Part shown: positions 49,288 to 61,995 of the stretch, piece after piece | Layout of the letters: each line of letters begins with the position of its first letter | Position numbering within the stretch: the stretch's first letter is position 1 | Origin: Piper betle | Lineage: Eukaryota > Streptophyta > Magnoliopsida > Piperales > Piperaceae | Assembly: GCA_033002965.1 (NCBI GenBank) | Contig: JAURVB010007689.1 | Location: 32,065-96,064, forward strand | DNA: 64,000 bases | Direction of reading: 5' to 3' | Notes under the pieces: model-generated | Databases searched by the model: none | What the model was told of the DNA's origin: nothing | What the model saw: the letters and a program-made list of their open reading frames with translations, nothing else | Translations under genes and position numbers: made by a program

Positions 49288-51857
49288 ATGGGTATGTCAT
49301 TTTCCTGCGGTAGTAATGATCCTGATATACTTGAGGTGACTAGTGGTACTGTGACTGTAAGATCCTTGAGCTTCAAAGGAGATGAGGTGATCACAACAAT
49401 GAGATCTGTTAGTTTCAGAGGCAGAGATTCTGAGCCCACCATCTTGAAGTCTTCAATGTCGGGAAAGATGGTTGTGGAGGGTTCTCTGAGTTTCAAGAGA
49501 AGGGAAACTAACACGTCGCTGGTGGACACGGTGTACCCAACTGGTCTGGGCAATGAATGTAAAAGATTGAAGAGTTGTAGAGAGCCGGATGATGCCCTTT
49601 CTTGTGCTGCAACAGAGAACAATTTGGTGGAGAAAATCCCATCGTCACCAGGCTCATGCCCAAGCAGCCCACAGTACAAAGCTGCAGTTCAACTACAGAA
49701 GGTTTATCGAAGCTTTAGGACGAGAAGGAAGCTTGCTGATTGTGCTGTTTTTGTTGAACAACGATGGTATTTCCAAACCCCCCCCCCTTTCTTGTTTTAT
49801 TTGGTTATTGCAACAAGATTGAGTGAAATAGTGATCTCTAATGTTCTTTTTTATTGTCATGGCAGGTGGATGCTGCTAGATTATGCTGCCCTTAAACGCA
49901 GCTCAGTGTCATTCTTTGATATTGATAAGCCAGAGACTGCAGTTTCTCGTTGGACTAGGGCGATAAACAGGGCGGCCAAGGTTGTAAGATTTGTCACAAT
50001 TTCATCCATGTATTGAAATTCTTGTGCCTTGATTTTATCTGATGTTCACATGACCGATGCTTCAAAATCCTTTCATATCTGTATCAGGTGGGCAAGGGTT
50101 TATCAAAGGATGAGAAAGCACGCAAGCTTGCATTTCAACACTGGCTTGAAGCAGTATGTTCAACTCAATGTCTTGCTATGCTTTTCTTCTTTTTGTTTGC
50201 AAAAGTTACGAACCTGAGAATGCTGAATCAAGCTAACGTTTATAACAGATAGATCCTCGCCATCGCTATGGCCACAATCTCCACTTCTACTTCGCTAGCT
50301 GGCTCGAGTGCAGTAGTAAAGAGCCATTCTTCTACTGGTAAGTTGATCATTCTAAAGTTTTGTTTTCCCCCTAGTTGTGTTGGAAACACGGTAAATCTTA
50401 TGGTCTTACAAGATTATGTATGCTCACACAATATCAGGCTGGATGTCGGACGAGGGAGAAACTGTATCCACGAAAAGTGCTGCAGGTCAAAGCTTCAGCG
50501 AGAATGCATCATTTACCTGGGGCCTGTGAGTCTATCGAGCTAACTGTCATTGTTCTAAGTGTTTATTATTGATGGAATTATTGAATTATCTGTTTCTTAC
50601 ATGAATTGCCTAATTGCAGAAGGAAAGGGAAGCCTATGAAGTGACAATAGAAGAAGGAAAGCTTCGCTTCATAAAAAGTGGGAAGTTTGTTGACACATCT
50701 GAGAAAATTGGAAAGGATTCAAAATGGATATTTGTTCTTTGCACATCAAAGAGGCTATATGTAGGACAGGTGATTCTGAGGATTTATTATTCTGCGACAA
50801 TTTTTGTGTGGTGTATCCATTCTTTGTTGTTATCTTATTTTTTAACGCGCATGTCCTGCAGAAAAGAAAAGGTGAGTTTCAGCACTCTAGCTTCTTGGCA
50901 GGAGGTGCTACATCTGCAGCTGGTAGGCTAGAAGCAGAAAAGGGTGTCTTAAAGGTAGATGTCTTGTGCGAGCTGATAAAAATTTTAAGCTTGTGAATAA
51001 TTCAAGATGGTTAAGATATATTTTCCTTCATAACATAGGCTATATGGCCCCATAGTGGACATTATCGGCCAATGGAAGAAAACTTTCATCAGTTCAAATC
51101 TTTTCTTGTGAAGAACGGTGTCGACCTTGCGAAAGTTAAGGTTGGGAATCTTTATTTTTGCATCCGTACATTTCCTATTTGTAATTCTATATGCTTCTAA
51201 CTTGATGTTTTAAACTTGTTACAGAGTAATCCAACAGATGAAGACGCAGTAGTTTGGGAAAGGCAGTGCAGTAGCCACATTAGCATTGGTCGTGTTCCAA
51301 TTGACCTAGACTTAGCACAAGAGGAACTGGATTTTGCAACATCTGAATCAACTGCAGAGATCGAGTTTGAACAACTACAACAAAACTGGACAACCATGGA
51401 AGGGTTCAGAGCTATAGAATCAGAGAGAATAGAAACTTCGGACACAGACGATCAAATAATCAAAGCCTTTTCTGCCAATGTGCTGATAACAACTCAAGCA
51501 ACTCTTGATGAGGTAGACAAAGGCGTACAGTCTGCGAAGGAGAACATTTCCATCCAGCAGAACTCATATGTTTGTGATCAACAAGAGGGTACCGAAATTG
51601 TTCCAAAGGCGGCAATTCTCCAACGATTAAATTCTAAGAAGGAAGTAAAATCTTATCAACTGGGTAGGCAGTTATCTTGCAAGTGGAGTACCGGAGCAGG
51701 GCCTCGCATAGGTTGCATGAGGGACTACCCTATTCAAATGCAATCCCATGCTCTGGAACAAATGGATTTGTCCCCCAAAACTACCGGGCATCTGAGCCGC
51801 AGGGGTAGCTTATCCCCTCGACACGTTACAAGCCCAAGCCCCTTGTCCTTCTCCTGA
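49288..51857 (+). CDS. IQM family calmodulin-binding protein
   Basis: Plant IQM proteins carry one IQ motif that binds calmodulin, largely independently of calcium; Arabidopsis IQM1 has been linked to stomatal movement and stress responses. Nine exons join in frame: 49288-49766, 49866-49980, 50088-50153, 50249-50337, 50438-50525, 50620-50769, 50862-50954, 51039-51140, 51225-51857, giving 604 residues and TGA. The IQ motif is at about residues 132-151 ([20 protein letters not shown]). The conserved central domain follows, with [39 protein letters not shown] and [13 protein letters not shown], then [20 protein letters not shown] and [18 protein letters not shown]. The long last exon is poorly conserved and Ser-rich. 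Length and the N-terminal RSLSFKG/RSVSFRG repeats fit the IQM1/2/3 group. The frame is intact throughout. Confidence 0.95.
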
Positions 51858-53688
51858 CAGAGCAGCAATCTCATCAGAAACAGCAGTTACAAAAGCCAAG
51901 ATCATCAGCTAGAAAATGATAGAATAGCCATCTGTTTCTTCCTTGTAAGAATTTTACACAAATATAACGGCATTCATTATTCTTTCTGTAACGTAGCTAT
52001 GACAAAGTTGGATGGTTGTCACAGCTTCATCAAGTGTATTATTCTATGGGGTAGGTAATAAAGATGACCAAGTCCCCTTGAACGTCTCCCAGTACCCAAC
52101 CGTGTAAATGCTGGTCTAAAATATATTGTTAGTTTGAGTAAAGCTTACGATGAGACAAACAATTTAACCAAATTGATCCATGAAGATCCTTGGTTTTTAA
52201 AATTAGACTGAGATGTCAAGGATGCCATTATCTGACCCGTTCTCGCATAAAGAAAGACAATGAAGTCGAGAATCCCATAGACCTGACCCGCTCATTTCTT
52301 GTTATATTTACGCATCTACCTAATCTTCTAACACCTGTCTCATGCACACGGTTTCATTTGCAATTTAATGAGCCATCTTAGTATACGCTATTGACGACAG
52401 GCATCCATAAAACTGAGAGCTGCAAGCTAGCTCTAATATATAGCAACAGCTATAATGAAGCAATTAGAAGTTAATAATCTGTAAGAGAGCTCTTTATACA
52501 TTGTTCCTGAATCAACAAAATCAAATTAATGACAACTTTAATAAGGTTAATTAAAATTATTCGAATGCACTTGTGTGTAATTCTCGGAGGATCACGGGCC
52601 ACTCCGATTTCAGATTTGGCCCACTTCAAGCGGTGTTGGGCCTTGGGGGAGGGGGGCCGTTTGTGGGCTTTATTACTTTTGGGCTTTTATGAACCTATTC
52701 GATGGAAAAGAGATGTTTTTAATTAATATAGGGGTTTCATATGGAATTTTCAATTCGTACCCTATTTTAATATGCAATTCGTAAAATGTTCGTAGCAACA
52801 TAAAAATCCATTTACATTGGCATAATAAAATTCATGAGCAAGATTTCATAACATTTTATCCTAACATGTTTATAATTATAAGATACAAAAGTGTACAAAC
52901 ATACCTTAACTCTAATTAATCTTAGGTGGAATTTTTGAGTCAAGCCATTAACTCTTTTGAGTGAAGTTCGACTCCATAATTCAATCCAAACTTCCCATAT
53001 TTTGAACTTTTAATTAAATGATACCAATTTGAGAATGAATATTTTTACTAGAAAAAAATATTATTTTTGCCCCCTGAAATATATTTAATATTGACGTGGG
53101 GAAAAGTAATGTATACATTATAATTCTAAAAATTATATAATAATATCTTAAATATATATATATATATATATATATCCACCGTGCTATAATTTACGAATTA
53201 TATTTCCGTGAAATATATATAATTTATAGATATTTCTCCACTGGTACCTTCCCTACGGTATAGCCCACGGCAACTTAAATATACTCCACAACTTGGTGTG
53301 CGTAAATGTGAATATTTTTGTAGTGTTTAATCTTTTCCTTCAACACACATGTATTACACGCATAATTTTAATATTAAAGACCGGCATTAACTATGCCAAA
53401 TAACAAACACAGAGGTTTTCTATCTGCGGATTGAGTCCCTTCTATACATGGATTGTACAAATATCAAGAGACAGCTTCCCCTTCCCTTAATTAAGATTTA
53501 CAACATTTGCTTCGCTGTCTTCTTCATTTCATCAAACCTGGATCCCTCAAGATTTCCTCACCCCTCCTCCCTCTTCTATATATTTATATTCTCATCCATA
53601 GTCATCCTCAACACAAACTTGCTTTCCTCTCCATACCCACCTTCCTTCTTGTTCCTTTTCTTCTTCTCTTTTAAACTTTTCAAGCTGC
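51858..53688. other. Intergenic region after IQM
   Basis: 3'UTR, then spacer. Several TGGGCC/GGCCCA motifs cluster at 52596-52655, as in housekeeping promoters, but I see no matching gene on either strand. A (TA)n run lies at about 53153-53173. Confidence 0.5.
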
Positions 53689-54693
53689 ATGGCTCTGAGG
53701 GCGGCAAGAAAGAAGGTGAAGATGCAATGGATCGAGAATGATGTGGTGAGGTAGACCTCGTCCAAGAAGAGGAAGATGGGGCTGATGAAGAAGGTGAGTG
53801 AACTGAGCATCATTTGGAGAGCTGTGGCTGTCGTGACGAGCCCTTAAGACCCACAATCAGAGGTGCGGCTGCTACAATCTGGGATGTAAGATTGTCGTAT
53901 TTCTTGTCTTACTGTCAGAGCCAACCCATGTCTCTTGCTTGTTAGCTCCAAAAGATAGTGGCCTAGGAGAGGGTTATTGGGCCCTGAGAAAAGCCTTCAA
54001 GATTAAAAGCTGGTAGAAGTAAACGCTGTTACGAGTGGGCACGGGGGACGGTGATGGGAATACGTTAGAATGTTCCAATCCTATAATATAGGAAATGAGC
54101 TTGTATTGTTTCTTGCCTTAATCTCGCATCGGGATTAATGTTTGTTAATAAATATTATATAAGATGGAATTATAATTTTTTAAATGGCTCAAAATCCAAA
54201 TAGGAGTGGCCTTTTCTTCGATGATAAGCCCACAGCAATCTCCACAGGTTCAACAAACCTGCCCGAGTTGGACCAAAAGAAGATGTCAACTAGAGGACTA
54301 CTTCCGGACCAAGATCGAGAAGATAGGGGACCAGCTCTGCCATGTGGCTAACGAAGCTACCGAGCTCAAGGCGGAGCAGCGGCTCAAGCAGATCCTATCA
54401 GCGGCGAGCGTCGGCCTCGACGACCTCACCCTCGGCGAGCTCGATGAGATTGGGAAGAAGATACACTACGAAGTGATGCGTTTTGGGGAGCGCATGGAAG
54501 TGGCCCGAGCTGCTGGTGCAGGCTCCTCTAGGTGGCTGGCGGCAGGCTTGCCGCCGACAGAGAAGGTGTCTTCATGTCGCCGATGGAGGCACGGCTGAGG
54601 CAGCAGCGGTTCACGGAGCTGATACACCCGATGCCGGCGCCGGCCGCCGGAGCTGCCTGGAACGGATCATGGAGCACACCCTGCATGGTTTGA
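53689..54693 (+). pseudogene. Type I (M-gamma) MADS-box pseudogene, AGL80-like
   Basis: ATG 53689 opens a MADS domain of the M-gamma type: RKKVKMQWIENDVVR, a TAG stop at 53752, then SKKRKMGLMKKVSELSI. The frame degrades through DPQSEVRLLQS with a further stop. About 300 bp of unrelated sequence intervenes (53885-54200, with a TGGGCC-containing, LTR-like look). Then the M-gamma C-terminal region resumes at 54262 with LEDYFRTKIEKIGDQL and LDDLTLGELDEIGKKIHYEV. A frameshift near 54560 leads into LRQQRFTELIHPMP and a TGA at 54691-54693. M-gamma proteins act in the female gametophyte and endosperm as dimers; this copy cannot make one. GC-rich 3' part against AT-rich surroundings. Confidence 0.85.
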
Positions 54694-56202
54694 TGTGTTC
54701 GGCTGTCCTACGAATGGCTGGATGTGATTGGTATTATTATATTGGTCATGTAGGTAAGTGCCTTGGACTCTTCGGCTCATTTTGATGGATTATATATGGG
54801 CTTGTTAGTTGTTGAACAAGAGCCCAAAGGTCTTTACCATTTTGGTGTCTTTCATCCTGCAGGCCAATTTCATACTTTCATTAATAGTGATAATATTTAT
54901 TGAGTTAGTTGTCGTTTTCTCATTTCAAGTGAATTGCAATTTGAGCAGGTTTTACTTCTAGGTACATAACCCCTTTAATTTCTTCATTTGGATTGTTAAG
55001 AAACCCCTTTAATCACTTCATTTGGATAGTAATGAAATTGATTATGTAACTGGCTTATCTGTTAGCTAGTGTTGACACCAACAAAGGTGCTCCAGGTGAA
55101 CGGTTTCTGTTTTTAAATAAATGCCTTCAGATATAAACAAGTAGCGATCCCACAATAACAGCTATGATCATGATCTTAAATGGACAATTTGACATAACAA
55201 GGTCAGATAACTCCAACTTTTTCCCCAAAAATAAGAAACTAATCTCGTACTATATAATTAAGCGGTGGAGCCATGGACATGTTGATCCACAATTCGTAGT
55301 AGGAAAAATAAGGAAGCACAACAGAGTCATATGCCCTTGACACTAAACCCTAAAAGGGAGTCGGAGAATGTCGTGTAGATGGAAATTAGATGAAAAAGTG
55401 AATCACACAGTTCAACAAGTTAGAACATGCTAATGACTAGCATTCTCAAAGGAAAAAGCACAGTAGCAGCAAATCATTAGAAAACCAATATCAATGATTT
55501 AAATTTACACAAGACTAAAATTTGCATAATCCAATTATGTCACCAAGCAGCTTGATACCAACCAATCAATTAACGACAATCATCGTAAGCACAGGTATAT
55601 ATTAGCTAATGTAAAATATTTGAAAAGGTGTTGATAAGTGGAGTGCAAATCTATATCAAACTCTCCGTGCAAATTTTTGTATCGGATCACATTATAACGA
55701 ACCTTGCAACTGACTTTTGCTTCAACATAAACAGGTGCTAACTATCTTAATTAATAAAACCCAGAATACCTAAAATTATCCATTTAAATGAATTTTAGAG
55801 ACAACGGACCCAAATTTACAATCATGAAAAAAGTAAGTTACAAATTTACAGAGATGTAAAAGACCTTTCTCGCAATACTTTGGCATTAATGTTGATAAAT
55901 AATAATGATATTACGATTGTCATTGAGCACATTTTAATGAAGTAGGAAACCATATTCTCTACCCATATATCCAAGAAGCCGATATTTCAAAAGGAACAGA
56001 GGAATCACATTCCTCTCCTAGAGCACAGGCAATCAGAACTTCACATAAATATCAAGACACACTTAAACCAAAAATTCAGACACAGTGCAACAACAATTCT
56101 CATAGCAAAGTACTAAAAAGCAAACCACTAGTCAACGTACATGGGGTGAAATTGTTGAAATTCCTCGATAATGCTGAAATTCCTCGATAATGCCCTCTAC
56201 TC
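54694..56202. other. Intergenic between MADS pseudogene and RPS28
   Basis: AT-rich. The last few hundred bases are the presumed 3'UTR of RPS28 (minus strand). A 15-bp direct repeat (gaaattcctcgataa) occurs at 56156-56188. No other gene seen. Confidence 0.6.
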
Positions 56203-56402
<200 letters not shown>

Positions 56403-57089
56403 TCACCTGCCCACAAAATTCGATTTGCTTGCTCAGGGGTACAAGTTATAACCAACACTAATTATAACGCAAATACAAAACACTCATGACTATGACTATA
56501 GAACAAATAGATTCAACTTCCAATCTCGAACATCAAACTGTACTTTATCGGTAACAGATATCCCACAAAAGTAAGCTGCAAGCTTAGCTCTAGTGCTTAT
56601 CTCAATCAACCATAATGAAACAAAAGGCTTATCACAATCAACTACAATGAGACAAAAGGTGAGTAACTTGTAAGGGAGCTCTAAATTAGCATTAAAAAAA
56701 AACAAATTATAAAAATAAAACTATAGGAATGCATTTGTATACATTATCTTGAATCAAATGATATAACATTAAAAAGTAATCACAATCAAAACCCAGCCTT
56801 GATCAAACTTCCTTTAAGGCAAAGAACTGGATTAAATAAGCCGGCACAAAAATCTTCAAATGAAATTGGTTCCCCGATCAGAACGGCGATAACTTGTTTC
56901 AAGACCCCAAAAGCTAAAACAGTGAATTGGGCAACAAAAAAACAAGATTCAAACTCCAAAACACACGCACAAACCAATTTCGAAAAAAGAAAAAATCAGA
57001 TCAACACCACCATTGTGGGATAACAACTATCGAACCTATTTTGACAAGGAATAAAAATACCATCAAATTTCCTAAAAATATGGGTGCAA

Positions 57090-57310
57090 ATCGAAGAGGC
57101 AGGTGGAGAAGAAAGAAGAGGAAGATGTACCAGAAAAAAATTGCAATCTCCGGGCGGCAGCAGGAAAACCTCGGGGGGTGGGGGAGTCGGGACGATGAAG
57201 ACGAAGAGATGAAGCCCTAATTTTTTTGGTTTTATTCTGGGCTTCTAATTCTGGGAAAATGGGCCCTTATAATAGTCGGCCCATTAGTTTGGAGGCCCGT
57301 TGGCCCAACT
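57090..57310 (-). promoter_or_regulatory. RPS28 promoter and leader (site II and telo-box-like motifs)
   Basis: On the minus strand, three site II-type TGGGCC/GGCCCA motifs (57260-57265, 57278-57283, 57302-57307) precede TTAGGGCTTC at 57211-57220, a telo-box-like element, and then a CT-rich leader. This combination typifies plant ribosomal-protein promoters. The leader is separated from the ATG at 56399 by about 700 bp, read as a 5'UTR intron; a possible donor is ctg|gtacat near 57129. Confidence 0.75.
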
Positions 57311-57792
57311 TGACTGTGATGATTCAAGTCAAACAAACAAGTTTTTAATGGGGTTTTTAGGGGGTGAAGTTTGACTTTTATATTAAGGTTTGTTTAGTTG
57401 GATGTAAACATGTATAAAATTACCTTTAGTTATTATTTATAAAGAACGATAAGATGTTAAATTTTTGCATTTTTTGTTTACAATTTTTCTTGTGTTTTTT
57501 ATAAAAAATTTGATTTCGACGAAACTTTTAATAGGGACTACTTCGGTAGAAGTAGTATATTTTACAGTAAAATAATATTTTAAAAAATATACATTTTTCA
57601 CAAAAAAGTGCCTTTGTCGTGAATTATCATAGACTAAATGATTCGGTGAAAGATCACCAGTATTCTTAAACTCGAAAATATACATATATTTTTTAAAAAT
57701 ATACACCCCAGGCTGCAAATTTTGAGATCAGAAAACTTATTCTCGTCGATGGAAAACCATTTGCGCCTGCTACTATTTTATCATAATTGACA
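57311..57792. other. AT-rich spacer
   Basis: No gene seen on either strand. Confidence 0.6.
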
Positions 57793-58874
57793 GAGAGTAA
57801 AGACGGCGAGGAATTGTATGATTTATTGTTGAGAAACAAGTTTGTGTTGTTGTTGGATAAGATATGGGAGCATCTTTGATCTACCAGAGCTCGGGGTGCC
57901 GAATCCAACCAGAGAGAACAAATCCAAGATTATTTTCACCACCAGATTGGAAGAAGTTTGTCGCCAAATGCATGCTGATAGAGATATCCGAGTCTGACTG
58001 CTTGGGAGCAGATGATTCAGGGGATAAAGCTCTCAAATCTCATCCCAGAGTGCGTGATCCTGCTCAGCGAGTAGTAGGAGAATGCTGTGGTTTCCCTCTT
58101 TCACTCACCACCGTGGGTCGAGCCATGTAAAGTAAATATTCACCAGAAGAGGGGAAGGACGCACTGACCGTACTTAGAAATTACCCACACGAAATGCCAG
58201 CTATTGTTAACAAATTGTTTTCATGCCTTGAGTTCAGTTATTGCTCTAGGAGATGAAACCACAAAGAAGTGCTTCCTTTATGTATGCCTAATCTAAGAGT
58301 GCTGAAACTGTCGGATTGGTGGCTACGTGATTTGCCCCAAGCAATCACGGATCTAGAAGAGTTGAGATACCTCAGCAGTGCAGGAATCAAATACTCGTCT
58401 TCTCAATCTATAAATGTGGAGATTCTGGATGTCGGCTGCTTGATTACTCTGCCAAATTCAATTTCTGTTCAACTTATTGGACTTTCAACAAAAATTGGTT
58501 GAAGGCTAAAAGCTTAGAATAGATGAATGTGGCTTGAAAAAATTGTCAAAGTTGGAGATACTAGATCTCACCAGCACACCGATTACACTTCTTCCTAGTG
58601 GCATTTGTAACCTACCAGACATCAAACAGCTCACCCTTAGAGACACGAGGCTTGTGGCACTGCCAGGAAACATAGGTTATTTGTCAAAACTAGAAATGCT
58701 TGATCTTTTTAGCACTCGCATTACCAGGCGGTATTACCCCTGGGAACTTAACACACTGTTCGGCTTGACGTTGCTAAACCTCGCAGATACTTTACTTTAA
58801 GTTTTTAGAGAATACGGTGGGGAACTTGTCAAAGTTGGAGAAAATCAATCTCGATAAAATGTGCATCAAAAAGC

Positions 58875-59742
58875 CATGGATGCAAAAATCAGAATCGGAA
58901 TCGGTTTTTTAGGGAGTCGGAATCGGAATCGTAATCCACCTAAATCGGACAGGAATCAGCTTGGTCTGAATCGGTTGTATATAATAATTTAACAACTCAT
59001 AACATAAATATATAAAAATTAGATGTTGATGTCATTTTGATATTATTATGTGTATTATATTTTATGATATTTTTTTCATATTTTTTAAGATTTTTTTAAT
59101 TATTTAGAGATAGTTATTATTTTTAACTCTTGTCGGACACGAGTCAAGTTTTAATTACGAGAATGCCACCACATGTATTTCTTTCCCCTTCGCCTGTTCT
59201 CTCCCGCATATGCCCTCTTTCCACGTTGCCGCCGCACACCCCTCCCCAGACCCACCCCACCCCGCTCAGCCTCGCTAGCCCCGCCTTGCCCCACCTGCCC
59301 TGCCAACCCCACCCCGCCCCGCCCCGCCCCGCCCTACGCCCACAGCGCCCCGCCTCCCCCAGTCAGCCCCACCCTGTCCCTCCTCTCAGCCGCCACCCCA
59401 CCCCACCGGCCGAGCCCTGCCCCCCATGTGCCCCCTGCGCCCCAAGCCTCGCCCCTGCAGATCCTCCCCTAGCCCCCACCCAGGTCCCCCGTTGCCCAGT
59501 CGCCGCCATCGCCACTCACCATCACCGCCCACCTGCCCCTGCCCGGCCCCGTCGTCGCTGCTCGTCGTGTATCGTACCGTCCAAAATCGGCAAATTCCAG
59601 AATCAGCTCGAATCAGTCAGAATCGGCCGATTCATAGACCGATTCGGATGAAACCGATTCAAATGGTTTTTGAATTGGTTTCTCACTAATCCGAGTGGAA
59701 TCGGCCGATTTTAATTTGGAATTGGCGATTTTCACAACTAGG
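58875..59742. mobile_element. hAT-like element B1 inserted in an LRR exon
   Basis: The 868-bp unit is bounded by imperfect inverted termini (CATGGATGCAAAAATC left; the right end reversed is CCTAGTTGTGAAAATC) and flanked by the perfect 8-bp duplication CAAAAAGC (58867-58874 and 59743-59750). Removing the unit and one CAAAAAGC rejoins the LRR coding sequence. Subterminal regions are rich in GAATCGG/CCGATTC. The interior (59030-59580) contains a stretch resembling 40110-40260 of the LTR-like unit and a very C-rich tract. No transposase frame. Confidence 0.85.
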
Positions 59743-59879
59743 CAAAAAGCTTTCACAGGATATTGGGAACTCGAGTGAGTTGAGTGTTGGGCCTTACGGG
59801 CCCTTAAAAGAGACTTGCAATAAGTATCACAGACCTCTCTTAATCGAAAAGTTAGCTTAAGGAATAAGATTTTCATATT

Positions 59880-61148
59880 TAGGGGTGGGCGTGGACGTCC
59901 GAATTTGTCTGTCTGTCTGATGTCCGAAGTATGTCCGATCGAATTTAACCGACCGAATTCGACCGACCGAATTCGACCGAATTAAAACAAACCAAACATG
60001 GACATTTTTTGTCCAACCGAACGACCGACCGAGTGTCCGATATTTAATAACAAACTTGTATGATCCATCTTCGAAAAAAATATATCACATTATAAACATA
60101 ATGTAAAACCAGTGATTTGAGTTAGGGTTTTATACTTATGAACCGATCGGTTCAATCGTCAATTCAAGTCAAGTATGCTTTAGAATATGTGTACTGAGTC
60201 AACGCTGGTCGGGTGTACGAGCCATGAGGGTCATACGTACCCAAGTATATGATGATAACATCATGAATACAACAGAAAAGAATGAGTTACCAGAATATAT
60301 GAGAGTATGCCAATTATTTTTTTATTTTATATATAGTTGATCGTGGAATTATTTTGGTCATTTACTGCGTTAGGACGCGTTACGGGGAATTTGGGTGGGT
60401 TATTAGTTATAGAATGTCATTATGATGTTGTAGTGTTTATTTTATTTTATGGAATTTTTTTCTGATTTTATGGATTTTTTTAGGATTTATTCCGAGTTAG
60501 TAATTATTATTGACTCGAGACATTGGCGAGTCAAGTCTTATTTACAATATTGCCATCAATCAAACCTCCGACCCATTCTCTTCCCCGTCCAAACCGCGCC
60601 GCCCCTTGCGTGGTCGCTGCCGCCGCCGCGTAGCCCGACTGACGATCGTCACCGCCAGGCCCCGCCACGGCATTGTCGTGATGCCCCGAGCGCCCCCGCC
60701 GTCGCCCGGCCTCTACGACGCCGGAATCTCTGCTTGTCGTCGATTCCGCCGCCGCCGCCGCCGCATCACCCGACCGCCGATCGTCGCCGCCAGGCCCCGC
60801 CGCGGCATTGCCGTGATGCCCCGACCGCCCCTGCCATCGCCCGGCCTCCACGACGCCGGAATCGCCGCTCGTCGTCGATTCCGCCACCGATACCCTCTGC
60901 TCGCGTCGACGATTCCGCCGCTGGCGACCGTCGCCGTGGCCGTCCAGTCACTGCTTTGACATTACCAACCCTCCTACGGCGGCAGGCGACGGCGGTGGCG
61001 GAGAGGGTTTGGTCTGTCCGCGGACACTGCTTGGGCCTGACGGACAATTCGATGTCCGAAGTCGGTCGGACAAATTTTGTCCGCCGAAATTTCGGACAGA
61101 CACGGACAATAATTCGTCGGATGTCTGTCCGACCGATGCCCACCCCTA
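59880..61148. mobile_element. Non-autonomous hAT-type element, copy 2 (1,269 bp)
   Basis: Termini TAGGGGTGGGC and GCCCACCCCTA with a perfect 8-bp target duplication TTCATATT (59872-59879 and 61149-61156). The first about 110 bp and last about 150 bp match the subterminal GTCCGA-rich ends of the 43977 copy. The interior instead holds sequence matching the start of the LTR-like unit at 39782. No transposase frame. Confidence 0.9.
60104..60960 (+). mobile_element. LTR-like fragment carried inside hAT copy 2
   Basis: It begins tgtaaaaccagtgatttgag, matching tgtaaaacccgtgactcgag at 39782, and follows that unit through the atgatgataac, tgggtta and cgagtcaa landmarks into a GC-rich, CCGCC-dense tract equivalent to 40220-40600. 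The TGTTACA end is absent, so it is truncated. It shows either insertion into, or capture by, the hAT element. Confidence 0.75.
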
Positions 61149-61507
61149 TTCATATTAGCCTATATACAAGTCACCAACATCATCCACAACCAATACGGGA
61201 TAAACCAAACAATTTCTCCTTCACACGTCGGGCGACCTCAAAATTATCATCATTTGAGATTCTCCCATTTATGGGATAAAACTCATGTATCATCACTTAG
61301 CAAATTCCCCTTAAATCATCAGGCAAAACCCGTAAAAGAGCCTTCCACAATCGGCATCAGCATAATCTAACACCAAATCTCACTTGGCTCTGATACCACC
61401 ATTGGGTCTTATAGGCCCCAAAAGGGACTTGCAATATGTATCACTGACCTTTTTAATCGAAAAGCTAGCTCAAAGAATAAGGTTTTCTCATTAGCCTATA
61501 TATAAAT

Positions 61508-61995
61508 AGGGATATAAACAAGACAAACCTGCTCGCAAGCATCTTATGTTCAGCCCAATTAATCTTGAACTCGTGCTTGTTAATTTTACACTTGAAAAAA
61601 TAGTCAGCTTGAAATGGATAGCTCGTTGAACAACGAACAAAGCTTGAGCTAAGGAATGTTTGGCTTAGTTTGGCTTGAAACTTGTGCTCGATGTGTTCAA
61701 ACATGGGAAAATACTCAGCTCGTTGATACTATTGAGATCACATTGAACTTATATAAGTATTGGAAAGAAAATTTTGATTTTATATAAGTCGAGCATGAGT
61801 CAAGTACAAACATTGGCTCAGCTCAAAAAATAGCGAGCTAAACACGAGCTAAGCCCAAATAATATGAATTATGAATGAGCTCGGCTCTACTTATAATACA
61901 TCAAAGTCTGTTAAGCACTCAAACAAGCTCTAACATATTTGTCAAAAATTATGTCGAATTCAAAAACATCCCTACTCGGCTCGTTTACACCCCTA
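61508..61995. mobile_element. Short hAT-like element nested in the second LTR
   Basis: Left end AGGGATATAAAC; right end reversed TAGGGGTGTAAACGAGCCGA. Flanks ATATAAAT and ATATAAGT match at 7 of 8 positions. Its interior gagctcgg/gagtcaag style resembles the 47494-48030 element. Removing it restores the LTR sequence gcctatata-taagtcacca seen in the first copy. Confidence 0.75.

Noticed and set aside
59130..59651. Pro-rich 173-codon frame
   Set aside because: C-rich tract inside element B1; repetitive Pro/His/Ala translation without family resemblance.
60449..61279. 276-codon frame
   Set aside because: It crosses the right end of hAT copy 2 and its target duplication, so it cannot be an ancestral gene; Arg/Pro-rich composition only.
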